42,465 nt of DNA from a bacterium (GTDB lineage: Bacteria > Margulisbacteria > Marinamargulisbacteria > CANKTL01). The notes beneath the pieces are model-generated. The model was not told the DNA's origin, made no database searches, and saw only the letters and a list, made by a program, of their open reading frames with translations. This document shows positions 33,984 to 41,290 of the stretch, piece after piece. Location: positions 1-42,465 of the forward strand of contig CANKTL010000003.1 in NCBI GenBank assembly GCA_947486405.1, read 5' to 3'. The position numbers and the translations under genes are program-made. Numbering within the stretch: the stretch's first letter is position 1; every line of letters begins with the position of its first letter.

Positions 33984-34929
33984 TTTGGTCACTCAATTTC
34001 GGGTAGATGATCATACCGTTTATGCGGTAGATGGCATTTCGTTTGATGTCCAAGAACGGCAATTGGTGGGATTGGTGGGAGAGTCCGGCTCTGGAAAGTC
34101 GGTGACGGCGCTGTCGATTTTGAATTTGTTGGCGCATAACGGACGTGTGGTGTCAGGTGATATTGAGTGGCAGGGCAACTCATTACGGAATCGGTCTCAG
34201 AAAGAGTGGACGCAGATTCTGGGTCGCGAAATTGGCATGATTTTTCAAAATCCACAGGCCTCTTTAAACCCCGTTTTTACTATCGGTGATCAAATGATTG
34301 AAACCATTCGCCTGCATACAAAATGCAACAAAGCTGAGGCCAGTGAAAAAGCGATTTCGCTGTTGCGCCAGGTGAACTTGGCCGACCCCGAACTCCGCAT
34401 GAATGATTACCCCCATCAGCTATCTGGCGGCATGTGCCAGAGAGTTATGATCGCGATGACGTTGTCGATGTCGCCCAGATTACTCATTGCTGACGAACCC
34501 ACGGGGGCCCTGGATGTTACAATTCAAGCACAAATCGTTCGCTTGCTGGCCTCATTAAATGAGTCGCTGGGGATGTCGGTGCTACTCATTAGTCATGACC
34601 TAGGGGTCATCAATCAGTTTTGCGACTATGTATACATTATGTATTTGGGCAAAATTGTGGAAGAAGGGCCTCCCAAGCTCATTTTTGAATCGCCGCAGCA
34701 TCCCTATACCCAGGCGCTTTTGGCGGCGGTCCCCAGTGTTCACTCCAATCATACCTATTCTGGCATGGTGGTATCGGGTGAGATCCCCAGCCCCATTAAT
34801 CTGCCCACAGGGTGTAGATTTCATCCTCGCTGCCCATTTGCAATGGATCGCTGTACCTTAGCTGTGCCGGAGTTATATCCGGTCGGCGATGGCAAGGCAG
34901 CTTGTTTTTTGGTGGAATCTTCGAATTAA
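33967..34929 (+). CDS. Peptide ABC transporter ATPase, DppD/OppD type
   Basis: 320 residues from ATG 33967, which has AAGG six bases upstream. Walker A GESGSGKS (about 39-46), Q-loop IFQNPQASLNP, signature LSGGMCQRVMIAM, Walker B LLIADEPTGALD, H-loop LLISHDLG. The C-terminal OppD extension holds HPYTQALLAAVP and a four-cysteine motif (CRFHPRCPF, DRC, AACF) that binds an iron-sulfur cluster in relatives. Such importers usually have a second ATPase (DppF); none follows here, since the next gene is convergent. Either it works as a homodimer or the partner is elsewhere. Confidence 0.93.
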   Translation: MLKVRDLVTQFRVDDHTVYAVDGISFDVQERQLVGLVGESGSGKSVTALSILNLLAHNGRVVSGDIEWQGNSLRNRSQKEWTQILGREIGMIFQNPQASLNPVFTIGDQMIETIRLHTKCNKAEASEKAISLLRQVNLADPELRMNDYPHQLSGGMCQRVMIAMTLSMSPRLLIADEPTGALDVTIQAQIVRLLASLNESLGMSVLLISHDLGVINQFCDYVYIMYLGKIVEEGPPKLIFESPQHPYTQALLAAVPSVHSNHTYSGMVVSGEIPSPINLPTGCRFHPRCPFAMDRCTLAVPELYPVGDGKAACFLVESSN

Positions 34930-34962
34930 GGACCCAAGTTTCGGTTTGGATTTTGTCAGATT

Positions 34963-35814
34963 TCAGGAAGTGGCCGTATCCGCCTCAACAAAACCCCGAT
35001 AGACCTCGCAAATCTGAGTCGTAACCGCCTGGCTGGCAAGCCCGGTATAGCCAGAGACTTCGCCCACCCCAATCACGCCTTGAATGCCGCTGCACAAGAA
35101 AATTTCATTGGCCACTGTCAACTCTGAGCGATGAACCTTTCGCTCTTCCCATTTGAGGCCCAATTTTTCGATGGATTTTTGAATGATGGTCCTGGTGATG
35201 CCTGGGATAATATCGGGCCGCATCGGGGTGGCCACGCGTTTGCCTTGCACCAAACACACAGTGGAAAAACTGGTTTCAAGCAAGTTCCCTTGGGGGTCAG
35301 TCCATAAAATATCTTCAGATTGTCCCTTGCCGATGAGCTCATAAAAATTGCGTAAATAGGACATCGTTTTGTGTTGATGAAGGGGGCTTCTAAGCTCTGT
35401 TTCTTGTTTAACGAATAATTTAACAGGGGGTCGGGTGGCAGTCGGGGCTAAGGGTCGAAGCAACATCCATAATGAGGTGCTGGGAACTTCAAAGAATCCG
35501 TGGGCCGTGGTGAAGTTGTCGGCGGTTAGATACAGGTTTAACCGGGCATCTTTGACCTCGTTTTTTTTAATCAACGCGGTAATCCACTGTAAAAATTGAT
35601 CGTGAGAGACCAAGAAGGGCAGTTTTAAGCCCTGGGCGGAGTGCACCATTCGGTTGAAATGGGCCTCTAAAAACACCCCTTTTCCGTTGTGCACCAAGAT
35701 GGTTTCAAAAAGGCCGTAGCCATATAAAAATCCGATGTTATCAAAGGGAAATTGAATGTCCGATGCGGCCTCAATCTGACCGTTAACTGAAACGTAGGGA
35801 TGGTGTTGATACAT
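34963..35814 (-). CDS. pabC: Aminotransferase class IV, probable 4-amino-4-deoxychorismate lyase
   Basis: PLP enzyme of fold type IV, 283 residues. Motifs: DNIGFLYGYGLFETI, PLP lysine in HKTMSYLRN, GNLLETSFSTV, and PGITRTIIQKS. Sequence alone cannot separate ADC lyase from branched-chain or D-amino-acid aminotransferases, but the direct overlap with pabB (32 bases) supports ADC lyase, giving p-aminobenzoate for folate. Ends 33 bp from the convergent transporter ATPase gene. Confidence 0.85.
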   Translation of the reverse strand: MYQHHPYVSVNGQIEAASDIQFPFDNIGFLYGYGLFETILVHNGKGVFLEAHFNRMVHSAQGLKLPFLVSHDQFLQWITALIKKNEVKDARLNLYLTADNFTTAHGFFEVPSTSLWMLLRPLAPTATRPPVKLFVKQETELRSPLHQHKTMSYLRNFYELIGKGQSEDILWTDPQGNLLETSFSTVCLVQGKRVATPMRPDIIPGITRTIIQKSIEKLGLKWEERKVHRSELTVANEIFLCSGIQGVIGVGEVSGYTGLASQAVTTQICEVYRGFVEADTATS

Positions 35815-37174
35815 TGGCGTTGTAGGTCCTTGCTGCCGCTAAAATACCGGCTGATTTGTCTAAGGTTTCTTGCCACTCGGCGGTGGGATCTGAATCGGCC
35901 ACAATGCCGCCACCGGCGTGAAAATACCACCGATTGCGGTCGCCGTACATCGTGCGAATGGCAATGTTGAAATCGGCGTTCCCCGAATCGGACCAATAGC
36001 CAATACTGCCGGTGTAAATATTGCGTGGTGTGGTTTCGAGTTTGGCAATGAGTTGAGCGGCGCGAATTTTGGGCGCACCGGTAATGGATCCGCAGGGGAA
36101 CAGGGCTTGAAACACCGATGAAAGAGTAATGTCGGGTCGTAATTTCCCGGCAATGGTTGAGATCAAATGATGCACCTGTGCAAAACTGGACACCTGTTTG
36201 AGATTGGGGACCGAAATACTGCCCGTCTCGCAAATTCGGCCTAAATCATTGCGAATTAAATCAGTGATCATGAGCAACTCGGCACTGTCTTTTTTAGAGT
36301 TGAGGAGCTCGTTTTTGAGTGCGGCGTCGATATCGGGGTTGAGGTTTCGGGGGCGGGTGCCTTTGATGGGGTTGCAGGTAATTGCGCCGTCGGAAATTTG
36401 GAAAAATCGCTCGGGCGACGCGCTGAATATAGTGCCCGATCCTAGGTTGATCAGCGCGGCATGCGGGGCGGGCGACGTGACACGCAGGGCATCGTAAAAC
36501 CGAATAGGGTCAATTTCGCCCGTCGCGCTAAATCGGTGGGATAAATTGGCTTGGTAAATGTCCCCGTTGGTGATGGCGTCTTTGAGTTCTTTTACTAATG
36601 GTAAATAGGTTTGTTTTGAAAATAATGAGGTAAAAGGGGAAATCTGCTTTCCGGGGCCGGGTTTAAATTTGCTGGCCGTGATGTCGGAAAATGCGATGGG
36701 AAAAATCGCGGGTTCGGAGGAATCGTTTTCAAAATACCAGGCCGATTTTTGGCCTTGGTGAATGGCTACCCCGTGATTGAAAAAGCCCACCACTGAAATC
36801 GCGGTTTCAGGTGGTGTTAAAAATGAAAAATCAGAAAAATGATTGGCCGATTCGTATCCAAAATAACCTACCATGCCGCCCGAAAACGGGATATTAAATT
36901 CACTACTGGGGGGAACCAACTCTCGTCGCTTCTCAAGTTCAACTGTGGCCAACTCAAAAATAGAAGCCGGATCATCATATGAGTCTTTCGCGGTAATTAC
37001 CCGGCAGTGATCCCGATACTGAATAATAATTTTAACCGGCGACCATCCTAGGAAGGACCAATCTCCCGCCGTGTGGCCATAACAACTATCTAAAAAAAAG
37101 GAGTAGGGCATCCGGCAAACAGACTTCCATAAGTCCAATGCCTGACGGTAAAAAATAGGGTTAGTGCGCAGCAT
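35783..37174 (-). CDS. pabB: Aminodeoxychorismate synthase component I
   Basis: Chorismate-utilising enzyme, 463 residues. The diagnostic motif is PIKGTRPR, whose Lys distinguishes PabB from anthranilate synthase (PIAGT). Other family blocks: GDIYQANLSHRF, SASPERFF, AELLMITDLIRNDLG, QVHHLISTIAG, FPCGSITGAPKIRA, and YFHAGGGIVADSDP. It aminates chorismate with an amidotransferase subunit (PabA), which is not in this window. The gene starts 14 bases before the end of lepA and runs into pabC, so lepA-pabB-pabC form one unit. Confidence 0.93.
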   Translation of the reverse strand: MLRTNPIFYRQALDLWKSVCRMPYSFFLDSCYGHTAGDWSFLGWSPVKIIIQYRDHCRVITAKDSYDDPASIFELATVELEKRRELVPPSSEFNIPFSGGMVGYFGYESANHFSDFSFLTPPETAISVVGFFNHGVAIHQGQKSAWYFENDSSEPAIFPIAFSDITASKFKPGPGKQISPFTSLFSKQTYLPLVKELKDAITNGDIYQANLSHRFSATGEIDPIRFYDALRVTSPAPHAALINLGSGTIFSASPERFFQISDGAITCNPIKGTRPRNLNPDIDAALKNELLNSKKDSAELLMITDLIRNDLGRICETGSISVPNLKQVSSFAQVHHLISTIAGKLRPDITLSSVFQALFPCGSITGAPKIRAAQLIAKLETTPRNIYTGSIGYWSDSGNADFNIAIRTMYGDRNRWYFHAGGGIVADSDPTAEWQETLDKSAGILAAARTYNANVSTPSLRFS

Positions 37175-38963
37175 CGTCTATTTTAAGGATCGTCATGAAC
37201 GCGTCCTTGGGCACTTGAATGGACCCGATACTTTTCATTTTCTTTTTGCCCTCTTTTTGTTTCTCAAGCAGTTTTCGTTTTCGCGAAATATCACCGCCAT
37301 AACACTTGGCTGTGACGTTTTTGCGGATGGCGCTAATCGACTCACGACATATAATTTTACCCCCAATTGCCCCTTGGATTGCAACGTCATACATTTGCTT
37401 TGGAATTTGTTCTTTTAACTTGGATGCCATCGAAGTCGCAATATGCCGCGCTTTGGATTCGTGAGCAATAAATGATAGCGCATCCACCGGATCACCATTG
37501 ATTTTCATATCAACTTTTACCAATTTGGCGGGCTGATATTCCTCAAACCAATAATCCATACTGGCATACCCTTTGGTACGGGATTTAAGCCGGTCAAAAA
37601 ATTGAGTGATCATTTCGTTTAATGGAATTGAAAACGTGAGCTGTTGACGCGTGTCATCCAGATATTCGGCCTTGCGGTAGATGGCGCGGCTATCTTGGCC
37701 CAGTTCCATGATGGTCCCGATATACTCATTGGGCGTAATGACGGTGAGGCCCATAAACGGCTCTTTCATCATCGCAACTCGGGTGGGATCGGGAAAATCA
37801 CTTGGGTTTTCCAGTAAAATTTCTTCACCATTGCTGAGGGTAAATTGATACGTGACGTTGGGCGCGGTGGCCACGATGTCCATATTGAATTCCCGCTCGA
37901 TGCGTTCCCGAATAATATCCATGTGCAGGAGGCCCAAAAACCCGCAACGGTATCCAAATCCCAATGCCTGGGAGCTTTCGGGCATATATTGCAGGGCTGA
38001 GTCGTTTAATTTGAGTTTTTCAAGTGCGTCTTTGAGGTTGGGGTAGTCGTTGGTATCGACCGGATAAAGGCCGCAAAACACCATCGGTTTGGCCTCGCGA
38101 TAGCCGGGTAGAGCGGTGGGCGCGGGTTTTTTGGCGGAGGTAATGGTGTCGCCAATGTGCGCGTCTTCAACCGTTTTGATGTTGGATATGACATAACCGC
38201 TTTCGCCGTTTTCAATCGCTTGAGCGGCGGTCATTTTGGGTTTGAAAAAGCCCACATCCAACACATCAAAATCGCGACCAGTGTGCATCATCTGAATTTT
38301 TTGGCCTTTTTCAATTCGCCCGCTTTTCACACGTACATAGCAAATAACCCCGCGATACGCATCAAAATGGGCGTCAAAAATCAGGGCGCGAAGGTGATCG
38401 CTTTCAAATTGGGTGGGGGCTGGTACGCGGGAGACTACCGCTTCGAGAATTTCGATAATCCCAATGCCGCTTTTGGCGCTGGCCAGCAAACATTCTTCCT
38501 GTGGAATGCCCAGCACTCGCTCAATTTCTTCGGATACTTTATTTACGTTTGCAGAGGGCAAATCAATCTTATTAATAACGGGAATAATTTCTAAATTGTG
38601 CTCCAAAGCGAGATAAAAATTGGCCAAGGTTTGGGCTTCGATTCCTTGCGTGGCGTCTACCAACAAAAGTGCGCCTTCACAGGCCGCCAACGACCGAGAC
38701 ACTTCATAACTAAAATCCACGTGGCCGGGGGTATCAATAAGGTTGAGAATGTAATCTTCCCCATTTGCCGCTTTGTAGGTTAAGCGCACGGCCTGCATTT
38801 TAATCGTTATTCCCCGCTCGCGTTCCAGATCCATGGAGTCGAGTAACTGGGGTTTCATATCCCGCATTTCAACGGTGCGTGTGGCCTCAATTAAGCGGTC
38901 TGCCAAGGTTGATTTGCCGTGGTCGATGTGGGCAATGATGCAAAAGTTTCGAATATGTTTCAT
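37161..38963 (-). CDS. lepA: Elongation factor 4 (LepA), ribosomal back-translocase GTPase
   Basis: 600 residues. GTPase motifs: AHIDHGKSTL (G1), RGITIK (G2), DTPGHVDF (G3), NKIDLP (G4), SAKSG (G5). The LepA-specific C-terminus is present (AKCYGGDISRKRKLLEKQKEGKKK, core CYGGDISRK). ATG 38963 follows AGGAAAG. Heads the lepA-pabB-pabC unit and is divergent from the heptose kinase gene with only 17 bp between the first codons. Confidence 0.97.
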   Translation of the reverse strand: MKHIRNFCIIAHIDHGKSTLADRLIEATRTVEMRDMKPQLLDSMDLERERGITIKMQAVRLTYKAANGEDYILNLIDTPGHVDFSYEVSRSLAACEGALLLVDATQGIEAQTLANFYLALEHNLEIIPVINKIDLPSANVNKVSEEIERVLGIPQEECLLASAKSGIGIIEILEAVVSRVPAPTQFESDHLRALIFDAHFDAYRGVICYVRVKSGRIEKGQKIQMMHTGRDFDVLDVGFFKPKMTAAQAIENGESGYVISNIKTVEDAHIGDTITSAKKPAPTALPGYREAKPMVFCGLYPVDTNDYPNLKDALEKLKLNDSALQYMPESSQALGFGYRCGFLGLLHMDIIRERIEREFNMDIVATAPNVTYQFTLSNGEEILLENPSDFPDPTRVAMMKEPFMGLTVITPNEYIGTIMELGQDSRAIYRKAEYLDDTRQQLTFSIPLNEMITQFFDRLKSRTKGYASMDYWFEEYQPAKLVKVDMKINGDPVDALSFIAHESKARHIATSMASKLKEQIPKQMYDVAIQGAIGGKIICRESISAIRKNVTAKCYGGDISRKRKLLEKQKEGKKKMKSIGSIQVPKDAFMTILKIDDAAH

Positions 38964-38979
38964 AGATTCTTTCCTATGT

Positions 38980-38986
38980 TATGATA
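38980..38986. promoter_or_regulatory. Shared near-palindromic -10 box for lepA and the heptose kinase gene
   Basis: TTATGATAA reads TATGAT on the plus strand (38980-38985) and TATCAT on the minus strand (38986-38981). For lepA a TTGAAT -35 lies 18 bp away (39010-39005, minus). For the plus strand the -35 is poor (GTTTCA, 38957-38962). Transcription would start about seven bases beyond the box in each direction. Confidence 0.5.
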
Positions 38987-39976
38987 AAATCCTCTGTCGT
39001 GCCAATTCAAACCATCCAGCAATTAATAGAGCAGTCGCCCAGCCATCGTATTTTGGTGGTAGGAGATGTGATGTTGGACGAGTATTTGTGGTGCCAAGTG
39101 TCTCGTATTTCACCTGAGGCACCTGTGCCTGTTTGCGCGGTTTCCTCAACTACACATGTATTAGGTGGTGCTGCTAACGTCGCCGCTAATATTTTGGCCT
39201 TGGGCAGCGTGCCCATTTTGGTGGGTGTTGTGGGCGATGATCAGGGTGCCGAAAAGCTATTAAAATTGGCTGAATCCAAAAAAATTAATACCTCCGGCCT
39301 ATTGACCGTGGTCAAACGACCCACCAGCGTCAAAACTCGGATTGTGGCGCATCATCAGCACGTGGTGCGTGTGGATCACGAAACCTGCGAAGAAATTGCA
39401 ATGGCAGACCAGAATCGGGTCTTTGATGCCGTCAAATCTGAAATTGGAACAGCGAAAGCGCTGGTGTTATCGGATTATTCCAAAGGTGTGCTTACTGGCG
39501 AATTAACTCAGCGGCTAATTAAGCTGGCGGTTGAAAATAAGGTGCCGGTGCTGGTCGATCCCAAAGGCGATGACCCACATAAATATAAAGGAGCCACCAC
39601 CATGACTCCCAATTTTTCGGAATTCCAAATTTTCGCTAAAACCAAGTTTTCAGACGAGGCAAAAATCGCGGCTTTCGGTCAAAAATTGATTCAAGAATTG
39701 GGCCTTCAGGCTTTGTTAGTGACCCGGTCCGAAAAGGGCATGTCGTTGCTTAGTGCCAGCGAAAAACACGACATCCCCACCCGCGCGGTGGCCGTCTATG
39801 ACATCACTGGTGCTGGCGACACCGTTTTGGCCGCTTTTGCAGTGGCCATTGCCGACGGCTTGAACTATCTCACCGCGGCCCAGTTTGCGAATTATGCAGC
39901 GGGTGTTGTTGTTGCCAAAGTAGGTACTGCCACAACGACCTTGGCTGAAATAGCCCAGGTTTTAGACCATGCCTAA
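38981..39976 (+). CDS. rfaE1: D-glycero-beta-D-manno-heptose-7-phosphate kinase (HldE N-terminal type)
   Basis: PfkB-family kinase for ADP-heptose synthesis, which supplies LPS inner-core heptose. 331 residues from ATG 38981, 325 from GTG 38999. Motifs: ILVVGDVMLDEYLW, RISPEAPVPV (family signature), GGAANVAANILALG, VLSDYSKGVL, LVDPKGDD, and ITGAGDTVLAAFAVA. If the shared -10 box at 38980-38985 is real, transcription starts near 38992 and the GTG at 38999 must be the start. Overlaps the cytidylyltransferase gene by eight bases; the two activities are one protein in E. coli. Confidence 0.92.
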   Translation: MIKSSVVPIQTIQQLIEQSPSHRILVVGDVMLDEYLWCQVSRISPEAPVPVCAVSSTTHVLGGAANVAANILALGSVPILVGVVGDDQGAEKLLKLAESKKINTSGLLTVVKRPTSVKTRIVAHHQHVVRVDHETCEEIAMADQNRVFDAVKSEIGTAKALVLSDYSKGVLTGELTQRLIKLAVENKVPVLVDPKGDDPHKYKGATTMTPNFSEFQIFAKTKFSDEAKIAAFGQKLIQELGLQALLVTRSEKGMSLLSASEKHDIPTRAVAVYDITGAGDTVLAAFAVAIADGLNYLTAAQFANYAAGVVVAKVGTATTTLAEIAQVLDHA

Positions 39977-40439
39977 CCCAGGTACAGTTGTTGCGTTTTC
40001 AGAGTTGGCGACGCTGGGAGATGAGCTCAGAAAAGCGGGCCAAAAAATCGTCTTTACGAATGGTTGCTTTGACATATTACACGCCGGGCACGTTCAAATT
40101 TTGGGACAAGCGCGTGCTTTAGGTGACCTACTGGTTGTGGCAATTAATTCCGATGCCAGCGTTCGAAAGCTAAAAGGCGAAAATCGGCCGATCCACTGTC
40201 AGGAAGACAGGGCAGATGTGCTGTTGGGACTTCGCGCGGTTGATTACGTCGTGGTTTTTGACACAGACACACCTATCGACTGTATTGCCGCACTCAAACC
40301 CGCCATTCACGTTAAAGGCGGGGACTATACCAAAGACCAGCTTCCCGAAACGAGAGTCGTGGAACAGTTTGGGGGCGAAGTTCGGATTTTGCCGCTTTTG
40401 CCAGGCCGATCGTCGAGTAGCGCGTTAAGTCGTCTTTGA
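39969..40439 (+). CDS. rfaE2: D-glycero-beta-D-manno-heptose-1-phosphate adenylyltransferase (HldE C-terminal type)
   Basis: 156 residues, nucleotidyltransferase fold. KIVFTNGCFDILHAGHVQIL contains the HxGH motif; also NSDASVRKLKGENRP, RADVLLGLRAVDYVV, and HVKGGDY. It transfers AMP to heptose-1-phosphate to give ADP-heptose. Stops at TGA 40437-40439, after which the conserved gene cluster ends. Together with the kinase this is the main evidence for a diderm envelope with heptose-containing LPS. Confidence 0.94.
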   Translation: MPNPGTVVAFSELATLGDELRKAGQKIVFTNGCFDILHAGHVQILGQARALGDLLVVAINSDASVRKLKGENRPIHCQEDRADVLLGLRAVDYVVVFDTDTPIDCIAALKPAIHVKGGDYTKDQLPETRVVEQFGGEVRILPLLPGRSSSSALSRL

Positions 40440-40592
40440 TGGCTCTGGGGATCCATTCAGATCAAGAACCAATCCTAAAATATAATCAAACAACCCCAAC
40501 ACCGGGCCTAGGCATCCTAGATCGTGTGGCGAGTAGGAATTTGCCGCCCTGTGGCGACGGCCGTTGTGATCAAGTGCAATTATTTTATTCAT
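40425..40592 (-). CDS. Possible small protein of 55 residues
   Basis: ATG 40592 to TAA 40425 on the minus strand. The ATG follows AAGGA by eight bases, the best argument that it is real. The product begins MNKIIALDHNGRRH; residues 26-45 are hydrophobic (LGPVLGLFDYILGLVLDL) and could form an amphipathic or membrane helix. No family recognised. Its last 15 bases overlap the 3' end of the adenylyltransferase gene. I see no good promoter, and the ORF is short enough to be chance. Confidence 0.35.
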   Translation of the reverse strand: MNKIIALDHNGRRHRAANSYSPHDLGCLGPVLGLFDYILGLVLDLNGSPEPSKTT

Positions 40593-40783
40593 AGTTTGAG
40601 TCCTTAAAAGGGCGTGGTATTCAACTTTCTTCTACATGATTACGAGTTATTAGTTGTCGGGATCGGATTTGAATAATTTCAAAGCTTCAAATAGCTACAG
40701 CCTTTGGCCTTTTCCTCCCCCTTCAACCTAAACCCAAAAACAACTATGAAACTTCTAATCGCCTTGTTATACTGACTGCGCTT
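40593..40783. other. Intergenic stretch before the tRNA gene
   Basis: With the small possible ORF this makes 344 bases without a firm gene (40440-40783). It contains short A/T-rich inverted segments (TTTGAA...TTCAAA around 40660-40690), a C/T-rich tract near 40710-40725, and the tRNA promoter at its right end. No repeat, pseudogene or RNA could be recognised. Confidence 0.6.
40746..40773 (+). promoter_or_regulatory. Likely tRNA-Arg promoter
   Basis: ATGAAA (40746-40751), 16 bp, TATACT (40768-40773), followed by a G/C-rich discriminator (GACTGCGC) before the tRNA 5' end at 40784. G/C-rich discriminators are typical of stringently controlled stable-RNA promoters. Confidence 0.5.
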
Positions 40784-40859
<76 letters not shown>

Positions 40860-40860
<1 letters not shown>

Positions 40861-40925
40861 GCCATCATTCAAAAATTGCCCCCTCCACGAGAAATTCGCC
40901 TGGGAACAATTTTTAAACGATGGCT
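40860..40925. repeat. Imperfect 19-bp inverted repeat directly after the tRNA
   Basis: Left arm AGCCATCATTCAAAAATTG (40860-40878); right arm CAATTTTTAAACGATGGCT (40907-40925). 17 of 19 positions pair, with a 28-base loop. The loop also contains CGCCTGG (40897-40903), which complements the tRNA acceptor strand CCAGGCG (40849-40855). It could be a transcript end or 3' processing structure, or a remnant of inserted DNA. Confidence 0.6.
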
Positions 40926-41002
40926 ACGAGTTCTTTCGATTGTTGCGCTTGCCTTTGGCTTTGCTTTTTTGTCGGAAGAAAGATAGATTTTTAGACGCCT
41001 CT

Positions 41003-41032
41003 TTGACAAACCTGTTTGCACTCAAGGACAAT
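41003..41032 (+). promoter_or_regulatory. Promoter of the crRNA-like module
   Basis: A perfect TTGACA (41003-41008), 18 bp, then GACAAT (41027-41032). Transcription would start near 41039-41040, exactly where the left arm of the flanking inverted repeat begins and 14 bases before the first repeat. Confidence 0.55.
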
Positions 41033-41053
41033 TGATAGCGAGCCTTGGGGGTA

Positions 41054-41154
41054 ACGAGTAGGTTCGATATGATTTCTACATTTGTAGATCCTAGCCTTGC
41101 GCAAATCGACCTAACAGAGGCTAAAGCTCCTCATTAATTTCTACTTTTGTAGAT
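41054..41154 (+). CRISPR. Two-repeat Cas12a-type mini-array, repeats alike only in the handle
   Basis: Two Cas12a crRNA handles, GATTTCTACATTTGTAGAT (41071-41089) and AATTTCTACTTTTGTAGAT (41136-41154), are 65 bp apart. This equals a 36-nt repeat plus a 29-nt spacer (41090-41118). Both form the TCTAC/GTAGA stem with a four-base loop and the canonical sequence around it. The 5' 17 nt of the two presumed repeats (41054-41070 and 41119-41135) are unrelated, unlike in an ordinary array, whose repeats are copies. Cas12a processes pre-crRNA just upstream of the handle, so only the handle need be conserved. Located 238 bp before cas12a, same strand. Confidence 0.85.
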
Positions 41155-41178
41155 ATAGATAGTAAATTTGGAGCCATT
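41155..41178 (+). ncRNA. Predicted guide of the second handle (crRNA-like regulatory RNA)
   Basis: Bases following the second handle would form the guide. It begins ATAGATAGT. Positions 1-7 and 9 match the site after the TTTA PAM at 41266-41269 in the cas12a promoter; later positions match only in part (13, 14, 16 and 19). No third handle follows, so this guide is not enclosed by repeats; its 3' end could be set by the inverted-repeat stem at 41177. The boundary given is an estimate from usual mature guide length. Confidence 0.5.
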
Positions 41179-41251
41179 ACCCCCAAAGCTCAGTTAGTAA
41201 GCTCCGTTTATATTTGCCAATATAACTATCCTTTAAAACAAAGCCTACATT

Positions 41252-41278
41252 TTGAACAATTAAATTTTAATAGATAAT
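41252..41278 (+). promoter_or_regulatory. Putative cas12a promoter
   Basis: TTGAAC (41252-41257), 15 bp, GATAAT (41273-41278) within TAGATAAT. The spacer is shorter than ideal. The predicted leader is about 107 nt and carries a GGGTG/CACCC hairpin (41321-41325 with 41342-41346) and AAAGGAG before the ATG. Confidence 0.45.
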
Positions 41279-41290
41279 TTTTTGGATGAT
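41266..41290 (+). promoter_or_regulatory. PAM-flanked partial target of the second guide
   Basis: TTTA (41266-41269) has the Cas12a TTTV PAM form. The next seven bases, ATAGATA (41270-41276), are identical to the start of the guide at 41155, in the correct orientation. The seed covers the first bases of the apparent -10 box. The remaining match is poor, which is expected to favour binding without cleavage. Confidence 0.55.

Larger units (their letters stand above)
41040..41191. repeat. Inverted repeat enclosing the two-handle module
   Basis: Left arm GAGCCTTGGGGGTAA (41040-41054) and right arm TTACCCCCAAAGCTC (41177-41191) pair at 14 of 15 positions (one C-A mismatch). In RNA this would close a large loop holding both crRNA handles and the guide of the second. 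Confidence 0.8.

Noticed and set aside
34930-34962. Bidirectional terminator between the transporter ATPase and pabC
   Set aside because: No stem with flanking T/A tracts is visible in the 33 bases.
41054-41154. An ordinary adaptive CRISPR array
   Set aside because: Only two repeats, alike only in the handle; no leader-repeat series. Kept as a mini-array or regulatory module instead.
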